Positions 21,319-35,130 of a stretch of DNA of 64,000 bases are shown piece by piece. The DNA is from Hedera helix (Eukaryota > Streptophyta > Magnoliopsida > Apiales > Araliaceae), in NCBI GenBank assembly GCA_947179155.2, contig OX359270.1, forward strand, positions 21,308,556-21,372,555, written 5' to 3'. How positions within the stretch are numbered: position 1 is the stretch's first letter; each line of letters begins with the position of its first letter. The translations under genes and the position numbers were made by a program. Below the pieces are notes generated by a model, which was given only the letters and a program-made list of their open reading frames with translations, searched no databases and was not told the origin of the DNA.

Positions 21319-21936
21319 CCCAGCAATTAGTAGTTCAATTCTTGGATATTTTTACGATATCTTGGTCAGTGTCCTTATTTGTCAGTGATTTCCCTTTAAT
21401 TTATATTGAATTCTTATCTTCTTTTTTCCTTTTTATTCGTGATTACATATGGTTTCCATATATTTGAACGAATTATTGAAGTGACTTTTATTTTCCCATA
21501 TCTAATTATTAAGGATTTGTAATTTGCATACAAATGTAATTTTTAATCATAGTTTTTGTAAGTTTGTAACAAGGTATAAATGACTTTTAGTTTACCAAAT
21601 TCATCGAAATCAATTAAAAAATTTACTTAGCCTATAATTTTGACTATTTACGTGTATTGTTGAATTTGCATGTTAATATTTAAAATAATCATTTTTTCAA
21701 TCGACACATATAATTATTGTTGATTATTTAACTATTTCATCACTATCTTTTTGATGTGTCATTTAGAGTGTTAGTTTGGCTCTTATTATTTTGTCAAAAT
21801 TCTCATGTTATTATTGTAATTATATTTTCACTAAAAATATATGTTTCAATTCCATCACATTTGTTATCATGATCTTACTTTCATGTTTTTTCATTATAAT
21901 ATTTGTTACTATGAAAATAGGGAGGTTAAGAGCATA

Positions 21937-21973
21937 CGTGGTACATGGATGTCGCACGCATCGGGAGTGCTAG
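21937..21973 (+). mobile_element. Helitron-type 3' terminus
   Basis: A 22-nt hairpin (21937-21958, 8 of 10 stem pairs, two-base loop) is followed by 11 nt and then CTAG (21970-21973) and a T. Plant Helitrons end with a hairpin 10-12 nt before CTRR and insert between A and T. The rest of the element, including the TC start, should lie to the left. I cannot find it; it may lie beyond the Tat and TRIM insertions. No Rep/helicase coding sequence is seen, so it would be non-autonomous. Confidence 0.5.
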
Positions 21974-24900
21974 TAATAAAGTCCTAACCCTTAATTGATT
22001 AGGATTTTTGGATTATGTTTATAATTCCTAACAATTATCCTCAATAATTATTTAATGATAAATATGATAATTATTTATAGAGATATTTATCTCATTATTA
22101 TCTCTTAATTTTTGCTGTATTAAAAAATAAACATGAAAAAGAACGTACGTATATATACAAAACTTAGACAAGCCTATTGATATGCAATTGTACATGTAAC
22201 AACTTATCTAAATGGGTAAATTAAATAAGCTAAAGTTAACAAATCTTTACAAAGTTTTTGTTTTTACCAAAAAATACTTTAAACTATAAACTCAAAAATG
22301 AAGTTAACTAATGTCTTTCAATGATTTTAAAAAAAAAATAGAATCTCTCTTTTGCGTTTATAGTGTAAAATAAATTTTTTTATATTTAATTAGTAAAAAT
22401 AGAATTTTTTTGGAAGTAAGTTGGTTTTTAACGGCATTTTCCCTATCTAAATTTATAATCCACATCAATTTGGCAAAAATAAAAAATAAAAAATTGATAA
22501 CCCACATCACATTCCAATTCAGTTATAATAAAACAAATCAGACAAGAAATTCCCAGCCCTTAGGTGCAACATGGTTTCAATAACCTACAAACTTGATAGA
22601 TCAACCCGAAAAAGTTGTACTAAGAAACAAAGCATACGCCAATGATTAGGCCCAAACACATTAAATATTTGAAATACAAAACCAGTAGACAAGGAAAAAT
22701 GCTTGAGAAATCTGTTGTGTTCCCATATTTTATATATAATAATAAAAGAGAACTAGAGAGAAAATCCGCTCTGAGGGGTGGAACACCTCCAATGATTCAC
22801 TTTGAAGAGAATGAAGCCTCCATTGATAAAACCTCAACTTTATTTCATAAAAATAATCTGATTATCATTATAAGACATTTGATTACATATATATATATTA
22901 CAAATAAAGACCCACTACAGTTTATTTTCTACTAATAAGGACATGCGTGTACTCTACCACTTAGAATATCACTAAAATACTACTTTATAAAATCTAGGAC
23001 TATTTCAACTTTTAATTTAAACATATTACATAATTAGAAATAATAACAAAGTAGAAATCCTAATATTATTTAGGCACATAACAAAATCTCAATAAATAAG
23101 TTCGATATATATTTATACACACACATATGAGCGTATGCGTTATTATTATTAGACTTTAATCCCTCTGTCTGGAAATGGGTTTTTTGTTAATCAATTCCCA
23201 AATATTGAAATTTGCATATAAAACACTCAAACATTATATTTTGAATATAAATTTTATTATAAATTATACTCTATAGTTTTAATACTCTCTCCAAGTCTTC
23301 ATTTCTCAAAAAAGTTTCACTTACAAAATTTATAAACTTTAAAGATATATTATTCTTTCATATTTATCTTAAATATAATGAAACTTTAGTTTGTTAGAAC
23401 TGTAATAGTACTGACATAATAGAATTAAATCTACAAATGGGCAAGAAAGTGTAGTTTATAGTCAACTGAACCGTCTCTTTAATTAATGATTTTTTTAAAA
23501 GTTAAAAGTAATCAATGTGGGATTCAGAATTTTCTTTCGGTACGAGTTAAATAATAATCTTTATATTTCACTAAAAGAGTCTCATTTTGAATTTTAAAAG
23601 TCAACTGACAAGCATGGTAATCTTTAAAATTGATGTCGTATTTGAAATTTTAGAAAATAACAAATTTTGTGATTAATAGTATTTTTAATAAACTATACAA
23701 TTATAATATTTTTATCAACTACAATCAATGGAATTTAGACCCATTTTAAATGTTTTCATTTGACTTTAAAAAGTCAAAATGATTTTTTTGTGGAACGACA
23801 AGAGTAATAATTATTTAATTTTTGATGTGAAGCTTATTATTAATTATATATTTTTATGCAATTATTTTTAAAATTATCGATGTACTTTTAGAACGACAAC
23901 TTTCCAAATAGATTTCTAACATTAGTTTACATTTAATAGTTGTAATAGGATATTACTCAATCTTCTTAGAATAAGTAATAGAAAAACATTACTACTTTAT
24001 AGTTTATAATTAAAAATAAATTTTTAATTTTAGAACAAATAAAAAGAAAATTGTCTGTCTAATTTTGAGAAAGGAATGAGTAATGCACAATATCAATTCC
24101 TCAAATAGAGTAATGATAAATTCATGTACTAAATTAATTTTAGTCTCTTAATTAATTACACATTATCCAAAAAAATTAACAAATACTTAATATAAAAAAA
24201 ATCATCAAAATTCCAAAATGGGGCCTTTAGACCCCGCTGGTCCCTTCCTACATCTGTCCCTAAAAGTAATGTTACGTTAAAATTTATGTCGCTTTATATT
24301 CTAAAATTATAAAAATATTTCAATTTTGAAATATGTTAAAAATAAAATTTTATTTTTAATAAGAAGAAGCATAAGACTTCTTTTTTGTTTGGACTCCCGT
24401 TTTCCAAGAAATACAAACATTTTATTTCCAAAATGACAAAACCAACCTCTTACTATTATTGCGCACAAAAATGGACACTTGTTTGTATGTACCGTGAACG
24501 TAGCATAATTCTTCTTCACTATCATCTACTTAGTCAAACTTTCGAGAAGAAATATGCCATCTAGAAAGAAAAACAACCAATGGCATTCGCCCTAGCAAAG
24601 AAAATTTCAAATGGTTTAAAACCAAATTTCCGTCATCTCCTGCTTTGTAAAATCGTTTGACTATTTTTGCTGCGTTCACACAGGTATCGTCCGTGACGAT
24701 AATCGATGAAAATTAAATTTCATTCGATTTAAATTATAAAATTATTATTAATTTTTAAATATTAAAATAATTTATTAAAAATTATAAAATATTTTTTAGA
24801 TAATTTATGATATTAATTATTATATCAATTAGAATTAAAAGAAATTATGTTAATTTTAAGTTTAAAAAATGTCTTAAATTAATTTCAAAATTTTAATAAT

Positions 24901-26519
24901 AATTTTATATTTTAAAACAGAGAGAATATATTTTACCATTTTATATATTTAATTCTATTACCAGTTAAATAAATAATTATGAATTATAATTTTTTAAGTA
25001 AATATATAATACGACGGACTATAGTTATAATTAAAATCTATTCAGTTTCATGTACGTCGTGACTATATTTTTGTTACGTATTGGCTTCCCATGTAAAACC
25101 TCCATACTTTTGGCGGACTACCAAAAGTCGCCAAATCCGCACCCATTGACATTATTTACACAAAATCTATGATGAGATTTTGCTATTAAGTTTTGATGGA
25201 GAAATCGAGAAAATACATGAACGATCTAAATTTATAAAAATTAATGTAAAGAACAATATTAAAATCTAATTAATAAGCGGATAAAAAAGTTTTAAGTATT
25301 TTTTTTTTCGCTCTTCTCTCTTTTTCTTTTTTTATTTAAATTTTAATCATATATTAAATATAACAAACTACGAGGGATCGTGGCTCTAATTTCGTATAAG
25401 TAATGTTAGGGTGATAAAATATGGGCAAAAAAATGATAAAAAAATAATGTATTAAATTATAATTAGCTTTTTTTTTTTTTGTTTTTTTTGTCATACATGG
25501 GTAGACTAATAGTTGTACCCAATTATAATTATATACATCATTTTATATTCTATTTTCATATTTATTTTTTAGTAACCAAATAATTGTTGATCATTTATAG
25601 AGAGTCCATTTGGGGGAATTTTTGAATGGACTAAAAGCGATTTTAAAATAAAAATAAGAATATTTTGGTGTTTGGTAACTCTCCCAAAACACTCTTAAGG
25701 AGTAGATATTTGGGTTCAAAAGTAATTTTAGTTGACAAAGAAAATTTGTATTTTTGGTTGAAGCAATTTTGGCAAAAACACAAAGACAAAATTATTCTTA
25801 TATTATTTAAAAAAAATATCTCATACCATAGAATTATCTTATATTTGTCATTAATTATTTTTAAAATATTTTTATAATTATATAATCAAACATTATTTAT
25901 TTACTTTTTATAAAAACAATTTTCTTAAAAAAATTATATTTAAAATATTTTATTTCACCGCACCATACTACAGTCCACAACTTTGCTAAACACACATAAT
26001 GACCTTTTCAAAATCAAAATTTGTAATAATACTCGATTCCCAATCTTAAGAGCACCACATTAAGTCACCTTTAATTTACAACAAACTTATTTCTTTTAGT
26101 AATAAAGATAAAATCTTGTAAATAAATTAAAAAAATAATATTTTTATAAGTAAAAGTTATAAGAATAGTATAATGTAGGTTGAGAGTAGTTTGGCTGCAC
26201 CAGATACAAAAGTCTCAACAGAATCAACTAATAAGGAAAAAAATAGTGCAATACGAAATAAAAATCACAGGTATTTTATTCGACAAGAGATTGCATTATT
26301 TTAATTAATGTAGGAGACTTTTCGCCAGTCCAGAAGGAGGTCATTTTCATCCGTATTTGCCCGCCATCCCGTGGATTAAGATAGTAACAACGATAGGAGA
26401 TATTATATTATTATAATTTATTATCAGTATATTCGGTGTAAAATATAGGGTCTTATTCTTAATTTTTAATTTTTATATTTATTTTTTATTAATATAGTAT
26501 AAAAAAGAAGTAGTATGGA
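21974..26519. other. AT-rich intergenic stretch, no gene seen
   Basis: Frames here are short and unlike any family I know. A phrase at 23161-23180 (CCCTCTGTCTGGAAATGGG) and one at 23790-23815 (GGAACGACAAGAGTA) recall Stowaway-like MITE ends, but the match is too poor to call. No TSD-bounded LTR was found. Confidence 0.5.
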
Positions 26520-27690
26520 CTAAATTGTCTATTATATTTATATATTTTAAATAATAGTAACAATTTAATATTTTGTAAGACAAATTAATACTCATAAGAA
26601 AATTATTTCCTTCTAATATCATAAATCTATGAAAATAAAAATTCTACTTATACATGAGTTTTTAATTATATTTATATTTTAATACTAATAACAAATTTAA
26701 AGTAAGTAAGATAATCTTTATTAGAAAATTATTTTTTTCTCAAATTATATTACTTAAGTAGTAATAAATCTTTCTTAAACTCACATTATATGGTAGGTAA
26801 GATAATGTAATGATTGTTTATTAATCCTTCTTTATAAATCGTTTAAATCAAGTACCAACTAAATTATCTATTTAATTTTAATTTCTAAAAATTTAAATAA
26901 TAAAAAAATCATAATTATACTTAAAATAAAATTACACTTGCATTTTTAAAAAGTAATAACAAATTCAATTATGAAGAAAAAAAAAATTCTTCTCAAACTG
27001 CGTTATCTAAGTAGTAGTAACATATTATTTACTAATGGTATAATTTGGTAATAAATTATATTAGGTAAGTTGATTTTATAATTTATTTTACTGTATTTTT
27101 TATAAATATATTATTGAATAGAGTAATTACTTTTTAACTTTTAATTTTTTATTTTAATAATTGAACATATTGTTTCTCAATGTATTATAGTTATACCTAT
27201 ATGTATTTTAATAATAGTATAATTTAATCTTTGGTAAGGTGATTTTCATAAAATAAAATAAAAAGTGTAAGAAAATATTTTCATTTTAAAATTATATTAT
27301 CTAAATAATAATAAAATTTTACTTGTACTTGAAATAATTATTATATTTATATTTTAATAATAGTAACAAATTTAAGTTATGTATAAGATCTTTGTAAGAA
27401 TTTTTTTATTATTTCTCAATAGTAAGATAATTTTACTTAAACTTGTATTATTGTATATATTTTAATAAAAATAACAAATCAGTATTAGGTAAGATGATTT
27501 TATTTTGATTGTTCCTTATAAAATTATATTAGTAATACTTATTTTCTTATAAAAGTATATTATTAATCCTAATTTCTAATTTTGATAGATAAATAATAAA
27601 AGTTGATCTAATGCAGGAGAAGTAAGAGATCGAACAAAAAAGAGAGAATAAATTAAATTGTCTATTTAATTATATTATAGATAAGAAATA
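26520..27690 (+). repeat. Degenerate AT-rich tandem repeat
   Basis: A phrase close to TATTTTAATAATAGTAACAA followed by a GTAAGATNATTTT phrase recurs about six times at 110-250 bp spacing (near 26555, 26680, 26955, 27215, 27350 and 27465). The phrase TAAATTGTCTATTTAAT recurs near 26520, 26865 and 27650. The copies are too diverged for a clean unit. It may be an old satellite-like array or the interior of a decayed element. Confidence 0.45.
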
Positions 27691-28249
27691 TGATATTAGG
27701 AGTCGCCCATTAAGAATTTTGTTCAATGATAATAATATATTATTTTTATTCTAAATTATAAAATTATGATTGTTTTAAAAAAAATTAATTTGAAATATTT
27801 TTAAAATCAAAATTAAGATAATTTATTTAAAAAGTAAATCACAAAAAAGGGTTGAAAAATTATTAATAACTTGGATAAAAATGAAAGAAAGCAACCGTGG
27901 AAATCATCGATATTAGGATGAAATCCCTTGTGCAGGAAATAAATATACGAACGAAGTAAGCAATTCCATTATTCTATTTTCTATATGGATTAAACTCATC
28001 TTATTGATAACGCTACAAATTTGAATGATTTATCTTTATCAATTTATATATATATAAAAAATCATAATTGAGAAATATAATTTTCAAAACGAAGAATGCA
28101 AAATCTCAATATGAGATAATAACGAAACCCCCTTATACAAGAAAAATAAATCAATCATTTCGTGAAGAAAACAAATTTCACAAAAAAGAAAAAAAAATGC
28201 AGAAGAATAAATTAATATACAATTATATGACATGCACACACTAAATGTG

Positions 28250-30288
28250 TGTGTCGACGCTGGGAAAATTGTCTCCTTTTAATAATTACTCTTTCCAATT
28301 TTAGCCTTTTGATTACGATGTGATTTTTGAAAAAGATCGGCACAAGTGTCGACGGGATTTGAAAGATCGATTTTATGATGAGCCAATTGACCAGAGTCGT
28401 CAGTTGGTATATTTGCAATGGATGTACCAACTCATCCGAGTTTTAGTTTTTGTAATCGTAATGGCTCATATATGACTCCTAATTAATTGGTCCGCGAACC
28501 GATATTCATAGAGTTCGGGGGCTTGCTTAAGCAAGGAGAATATGTTAGGCACCCCCCGACTTCCGTGAAACACGGTTACCGCTACCTTAATGCTTTCCTT
28601 TCCTTTAAATTTTAAAATGTGTGTTTGCGCGCGTGTGTACCTATGAAAATCGTTGGAATGCTTTATTTCCGAAAGTACTTCTGAAATCTCGTTGACCCTA
28701 TGCACAAAGGATTCGTTTTGTTTTGAAAAGTTCATTCTTTAAGCTTTCATTTTTTGCTAACAAAATCTTTAATGATGACATTTGTGAAATAAGGTTTTCG
28801 AATCCTTTCGTCAAATAGGAATGAAGCTCGTCCGATACTTCCAGTTTTATTTTAGCATACGGATGATCTAATATCCTAGTTTGCTTGATTTTATGAAAAA
28901 TTTCATCGTTTCATTCAAAAATCCTTTTTTCGTGTCGAAAAGGAAAATCAAGCATTAAAATAGCGTTGAGGCTATTCCTGGGCATGTGAGTCATCCAAAT
29001 AACCCCAAACGCCTTCAATCGCAGATTTCACTATTACGGGGCCTTAAACCCTATTTCGATTCGATACCGTTTTAAGGCCCGATATTTACATATGTACAAA
29101 AATAACCCATTGCTGTGACTACATACACCAAAAATTGTCCATCTTCGAAATTTGATCATGAGGATCTCATTCTTAGGCTCACAATCCCCAAAATCACCAC
29201 ACGACCATACAAGGGAAAGCTTAACAACACTAGAGTTATTATTATACCACAAGGACCGAAAATTGCAAATAACAAACTATGAACTACACATTAACGCAAT
29301 GAAGTATATATCACCGTACGGATGTCATTGGGACATTAGGAGGAGATTTCGTTCTGACGGAACCCTCACTAATAACCCATAATCCATAGATTCTCAATAA
29401 TACAACAAAATACTACATTTAAACGACCCAAAAAAATAAGAGATTATGATAATGAAACAAGCTAAAACTTCAAGAATAAACCCTTTTTCACCTTGCAATA
29501 CGTCAAGAAAACGCCTTATATTCCACTATCAAGTAAATAACACGAGATTGACTAAGTATTTGAGCAACAAAAAATCAAATCTCCTATTTTCTTGGCCAAC
29601 CCGTGACCTTCTCTCTCTAAAACCTCGCTTTCTCTCTCTAGATTTTCTATTTTTCTTCCTCTCTTTTCTCTTTCGTACGCAGAAATGGCCGTTGTATAAC
29701 TTACTGGGAGCAGCCGCAGGTGCATCTGCGCCCAGTCGCAGATCCATCTGCGGCTGCCTGCGGTAGCCGTCTGAGCCGCCGCCTCGGCTGCCGTGTGTTT
29801 CCTCGAGCCACGAAAAATGTCCACTTGTCGTTGGTCGCAGATGCATCTGTGGCTGCCCGACTTTCTTTTCTCGATTTTCGTGTCACGCAGTCTTAAAACA
29901 TCATTTTTTGATGTATTATTTCGGAAGGATGTTACTCGATATAGAATTTGCTCTTTGTGCTTGGTTTCCAAGAGGCGCTGCCCCTTTACACCCCCACCAG
30001 CTCACCGGCGAGCTGGGCAGCCGTTCGCTCACCGGGGAACGAGACCCCCCACTACCGTAAGCGTAGTGGTCATTCGTCGTCTTTGGTGATCCAATCAGGT
30101 TTTTCTGGATCAGCTGTTTGCCTTGTCTCAACTAACTTGATGCTCGTTGTTCGTTGTAGCGGCTTTGACCGTAAGTTGTTGTGGTGGCTTCGTGTTGGGA
30201 TCCACCTTCCTTTTCACATGTCGGGTAAAGTGATAATTTTGTTCTCCTATCAGGGTTAGTATAACAGTGCAAATTTTGAGTGTCTACA
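28250..30288 (+). repeat. Solo LTR, 2039 bp, TSD ATGTG (probably Tat/Ogre-like)
   Basis: It starts TGTGTCGACGCTGGG and ends GAGTGTCTACA, with TG...CA termini. The exact 5-bp repeat ATGTG flanks it (28245-28249 and 30289-30293). No internal domain is present, so it is a solo LTR left by recombination between two LTRs. The phrase GTTCGGGGGC ... GTTAGGCACCCCCCG near 28516-28558 recalls LTRs of large Tat/Ogre elements, though I am less sure of the lineage. The frames 28466-28735 (-), 29446-29766 (+) and 29552-29971 (-) inside it look non-coding. A GC-rich block with repeated GCAGATNCATCTGC words lies at 29700-29860. Confidence 0.85.
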
Positions 30289-30293
30289 ATGTG

Positions 30294-31044
30294 GGGGAAA
30301 AGAAAAGATAAAAATAACTATTAAAGAAGAAGAGGTTAGGAGAGAGTGAGGAAGTTAAATAGGGATATCATAAAAGAGTAAATTGAAAGAATAAAAATTG
30401 TAACACAATTAAGAAGGCAGTTATTTTCTCTCATCTCTCTCTTAATGATATAAATAAAAATAAACTAAAAATAAAAAGATCTAAAAGTGAGTCTCTCGCC
30501 GTCCTCATATCTAAGATCGAAAATAGAGTTTTTACCTAAAGTGGAGAGAGAAAGTAGACAAAAAAGAGATAGTTTTGTGTTGATGTCTTATACATACAAA
30601 TACCATATCACCAAGTTGACTATGGTATGCGTATGAATCTACAAAAAGGTATACTCGGAACAAATATATTACATTCTCTTATCTAATTTATCAACCTTAG
30701 TTTATATATTTATTGTACTTTTAAATAGAATTGATCTGAAATATGATATTCGAGTAATTCGAAAAAAAAATTAGGTGTAAGATCGAGCTTGATTTATAAG
30801 TCGTTCAACGAGCTTGAGTAATTATTACATATTTACCTTTTAAAATATAAAAGATATTTTTTGATTTAATTAAAAACTAAATACCATATTTCTTTAGAGT
30901 GGTTTACTTATATCAATTTCATTATAACATTTAGTGATTACATGTAACAATATTGAGATGAATTATTTATTGGGTATCCATAAAATAACTCATTATGTTA
31001 ATTTAAAACTACAAACTACTGCTAGAAAAACAAATAATATTTTA
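30294..31044. other. AT-rich stretch, nothing recognised
   Basis: A purine-rich segment follows the solo LTR (30294-30420). Around 30780 the phrase GATCGAGCTTGATTTATAA resembles MITE-type words, but no inverted repeat end or TSD is visible. Confidence 0.45.
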
Positions 31045-31720
31045 TTTTAAGAAAACAACAAGTGCACCAACCCCATATGAAACACAAGCTGTATAAATAA
31101 AGTTTTATTATATTAATTATTAAAATAATTAATTAGTTGTTCAATTAGAACTTTGAGAAGATAGTTATATTTATTAAATTATTAAATATTTATTTGAATA
31201 ATAAATTATTGAATCATATAACATATTTCCATGCGATCAATTATTAAAATAAACAATTAAATTAATATAGTGTAGATCTATTTAGCTATAACTATGAGAA
31301 AATAATTACTATATTATTATATTAGTCTTGTAATAGAATTATATATTAATGTTTATATTGACTATTTTTTTTTAAAATTCTAATCTAAATAAATTATGAA
31401 ATTCAAGTTTTAATATATTTTAATTTAGTTATGACAATTATTTAGTAATTAATCCACTACAATTACTCAACTAATTTTACATATATTATGTTTCAAAAAA
31501 ATTCACATATCAATTATATAATTAAAAGCACAAACTTGATTTTACCAATTTTTGGTTTTATCAATTTTTGGTTCAACCTTTTTTTCCCCATCCAAATTAG
31601 AATAAGTATTATCCAAATTTATAATAATTAAATATATACTATCCAAATTTATAAAATATTTAAAAGAAACCTCAACCTATTAGGAAAAGAAAGTTTTTTT
31701 TTATATATATATATAAGAAA
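31045..31720 (+). repeat. AT-rich repeat with decayed Helitron-like hairpin, left copy
   Basis: At 31069-31095 a phrase CATATGAAACACAAGC is followed by an AT-rich block (31100-31240). That block matches the reverse complement of 49830-49960 and the forward sequence of 50905-51000. At 31540-31700 there are TTTTTGGTTCAACC and TATCCAAATTTATAA words, whose complements recur many times at 50440-51170. The family is old and AT-rich. I infer a Helitron-derived repeat from the better-preserved hairpin at 49976-49988. Confidence 0.45.
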
Positions 31721-32216
31721 AAAAAATTCCAAAATAATTTTTATTTGGGGTTCTACTAATTTTATTATAGGACTTTTTATCACAATTTTATGTAATTAAG
31801 ACAATATATATCTTAAGAAATTTTATACAAGATAATTTTATTAAGATATCAAAAAAATCTCTTAACATATGACACTATTTAATTATATTATATTAATAGT
31901 AAATTTTATTATTAAATTAATGTTCTAACTAAATTAAATTAATTAAAACTTGAAATTTTATCAAATCACAAAATTAATTATATTAATAATATATATAATT
32001 TTTTTTAAAAACAATAACTAAAAATTAGTTGAAAATTTATAGTCATTCATAGTTCTATTCAGATAAGAATTTTAAGCATTTTTTTATAATATAAATACTA
32101 ATATAGAATTTTATTATACACTTAAATAAAATTAATATAATTATTTTTTTCATAATCATAACTAAATAAATTTACACACCATTCAAATGTCTTGTTTAAT
32201 AATTGATTGAGGAACG
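31721..32216. other. AT-rich target sequence left of the solo LTR
   Basis: No gene or clear repeat is seen. It joins the sequence at 49826 once the LTR at 32222-49825 is removed. Confidence 0.5.
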
Positions 32217-35130
32217 TATAATGTAATATCCCAGATATTTACAAGAATTGTAAATAAGATTTAAAATAATCAATTAAAGGTTATGGTTTAAAACCTAGAG
32301 TTTGAGAAGTGAGATGTGTAGAAAATGGGTTAACATTTTATTTTTTTTTTACATAATTTATTTGTTAAAAATTAAATGTGAGAATATTTTATTGATGCAT
32401 GTAGAGAATTTATTAAGAAAATAAATTCAATTGAGAAGTGAAGGTGGATATATATATATCTATATATATATATATATACCTAAAGTGTGCTTGTTAGCTA
32501 AATAAGAGGATGAGTAAGTTAATACTCAATTAAGCTAATAAATTAATTAGTTTAAATATGGTGTAAGAAGGAAAGTCATGGAATATAATTAATTATGTTA
32601 ATTATATTAGTTATGAGTTAAAGTTATATAAAAACTAGAAAGTTGTCTAGAACGATAATATTAAGAAGTTAATTGATTAAATAATTAACTTAATTATTAA
32701 GTTGTGGTATAGAGTCCAAGTAATTTAATTACTACTAGTGGATTAGCCCAAAATGATTATAGATATTAGCCCAATATGAGAATATTGGTATGAAGTGGGT
32801 AATTAAATAATAAGCCTAAATGTTATGTTAATTATAGTCTAAGAAATAATTAATATAAGTCCAATTAAATTATGTTGGCAAGTATTGTATATAATGTGGT
32901 GGTAGTCCAATTAAATTAATTACCTAGCCCAAGTTATAAAGATGTGTGAGTTCTGTTGGGTAGCCCAAATAATTAAATAAGGGAGCCCAATGCAAAATAA
33001 ACTAGTAGCCCAAATATTGAGTCCAAATTTAAAAGTTAAATAGGTTAATATGTTGGGAAAATAAATTCAAGTATTGTTAAGTGTAGAGAATTAACTAATG
33101 TAGGGTTAATTGAATAACCCTAGTTGGTAGACAAGAGAGAGTATTAACCAAACATTGGTTAATTGCTAGGTGAATGAATGTGATGATTAGAATTAACTAT
33201 GGATGAGTTAATTGAGTAACCCTATGTAGTAAATAAATTAAAGATTTAACTATGCATGGGTTAGTTGTAGGAAGAATATTATAGATACAATTATGTATGT
33301 ATATAATTTACCAAGATAGAATTGGTAGGTAACCATGGGTTGCATGTTGTAGAGAATTAACCATACATTGGTTAATTGTTAGTAGAAATTGCAAGTATTA
33401 TATATAAATATGTATATATAATAAAAATAAAGGAAAAAAGGTGGAGTGTTGACCAAACATGGGGTCCCACTTAGAGATTGAGTAAAAATGTATGTTACTT
33501 GTATTCAATTTAAATTGGTCAACTCAAGCTATGATGTAATTTAAATAAAAGGTTATTGGTGAATATGTAGAGATATATATGTAGTAGGCATATGAATTGG
33601 TAGAGAGTTAACCAATGTTGGTTAAATGAATTAACCAATGGGTGGTTCACCAACCCTAGTCAATAAAGATGATTAATTCTTATGAATTTATGTTTTAGAG
33701 AACTAACCATTGTTGAGTTACTTATTAACCTTAAGTGGTAATAAAAATAAAATCTTAACCAATGTTAGATATGTATGTATACTTGATTGTAGAGCATTAA
33801 CCTTACTTGGGTTATTTGGTGGAAGATGTATGTATGATCAATTGATGAGCTTGGACCATGGTTGATAGTTAGGTCAACATAGGTTACAAGAGTAAGAGCT
33901 TTAACCATACATGAGTTAAGTGTTGGAGAATGATTGCTTCAAATTTACTCCACCTAGTTGCTTCACTCAACTTCCATAAATCAATCCAAGCAAATATCAT
34001 TCATTTAATAATTAAACTTGATTTGATCTTTTGCAAGTATTGGTGATATTGTAGACTTACAATAATTGTAAGTATCAATTTTGGTAGTCTATAAATAGAA
34101 GAGTAGTAAGAGAAAGCTAGAGTTGGCTCATTTGTTAGTAGATCAAATATTATAGAGAGAGAGGTTCTAGAGAAAAGCTAGAGAGCTTGTGAGTTAGTGT
34201 GCTAATGGTTCACTCAAGAAGAAGGAAGGGGAGGAGTCCTAGCAAGATATACAAGAAGAAGAAGAAGAACATTCAAATCCAAGAGATTAAAAAGTGTTCT
34301 AACTCTTCCTTAGTGCATTTTTATAATTTATATAAGTTTTAAACGGTCAAAATATATTTTTAACCGATCAAAAGTTATTTTGATGATCTAGAAGTCTAAA
34401 TCTATGATATATATGTAGATTCATGGTTTGATAGGTTTAAATCATGTATTGGTATGAGTGGTATGCAAATAAATGGAAGAAAATTCCATATTGTGATTAC
34501 CGGGTGGTTCGATCTTTAAATTTTGTGTCAAACGTTTTTAAAAATGTGATTGAACCATGAAATATTGTAAAACAAGAAGTTAGAAAGACAACAACACTAA
34601 GTTGGTGTCATTTTGATGTGTAGAGTTTATTATATTCAAGTTTGAACAATTAAAACCAAGGATTTGTGATTTTAGTTTTCACTTTATCCTTGTGAACAGT
34701 TTTTAGTCTAGTTATGTTCGGAATTTGGATTTGTGATCTAAAGAGAAGTTGTAGAGGGGGAAATTCTAATGAGAATGGACTCAAGAATCACCCCAAAATA
34801 TTTTAAAATGAAGAAGTTATAGCTGTCGGAGCGTTGGAGGGTCGAACAGTCAAAAAGTTAACTTCCGGACAGATATGGCTGACGCAGCCGCGTCACGGAC
34901 TGACGCAGCTGCGCCAGAACAATCTGCCTAGCAGATTTTGTCGATTCCGAGTCGGGTCGGTCCGGGTCGAGTTTTCTTTGAAAAATTAAGTTGAAATAAG
35001 TGTAAAATAAATGTGTTTGGTTATTAAACCAATATATATGAAATCCATTAAAGATTAATTGGTAACTAAATGTTTAAAATAAAGACTAAAGTTAACACAA
35101 TTAAAAAGTTAACTATTGGTATTATTTGAA

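Larger units (their letters stand above)
10002..21325 (+). mobile_element. Miniature LTR element (TRIM-like), right LTR split by a Tat element
   Basis: Two diverged direct repeats of about 143 bp bracket a 410-bp interior: 10002-10145, and 10556-10696 plus 21324-21325. They share CGTTGAG at the start, the core ACATATATACTCTAATA, and a CA end. The first is followed by a decayed methionine-tRNA primer site (near TAGTATTAGAGTCATG, 10148-10163). A purine tract (AAGGAGGAGA, about 10544-10553) precedes the second. The flanks carry an exact 5-bp duplication ATTAG (9997-10001 and 21326-21330). The interior has no coding capacity but repeats a GCAAGTGNTGGATTCTTCT phrase. Total size without the Tat insert is about 0.7 kb, in the range of TRIMs. 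Confidence 0.75.

Noticed and set aside
23161..23815. Stowaway-like MITE
   Set aside because: The two candidate ends match each other poorly and no TA duplication can be fixed with confidence.
25600..26000. Possible hAT-like MITE (GTTTGG and CTAAACAC words)
   Set aside because: No inverted terminal repeat or 8-bp duplication could be found.
28466..28735. 89-codon open frame on the - strand
   Set aside because: It lies wholly inside a TSD-bounded solo LTR, and I recognise no domain in it.
29446..29971. Overlapping frames of 100-139 codons on both strands
   Set aside because: They come from the GC-rich repeat block of the solo LTR; arginine- and cysteine-rich composition reflects the repeat words, not a protein family.
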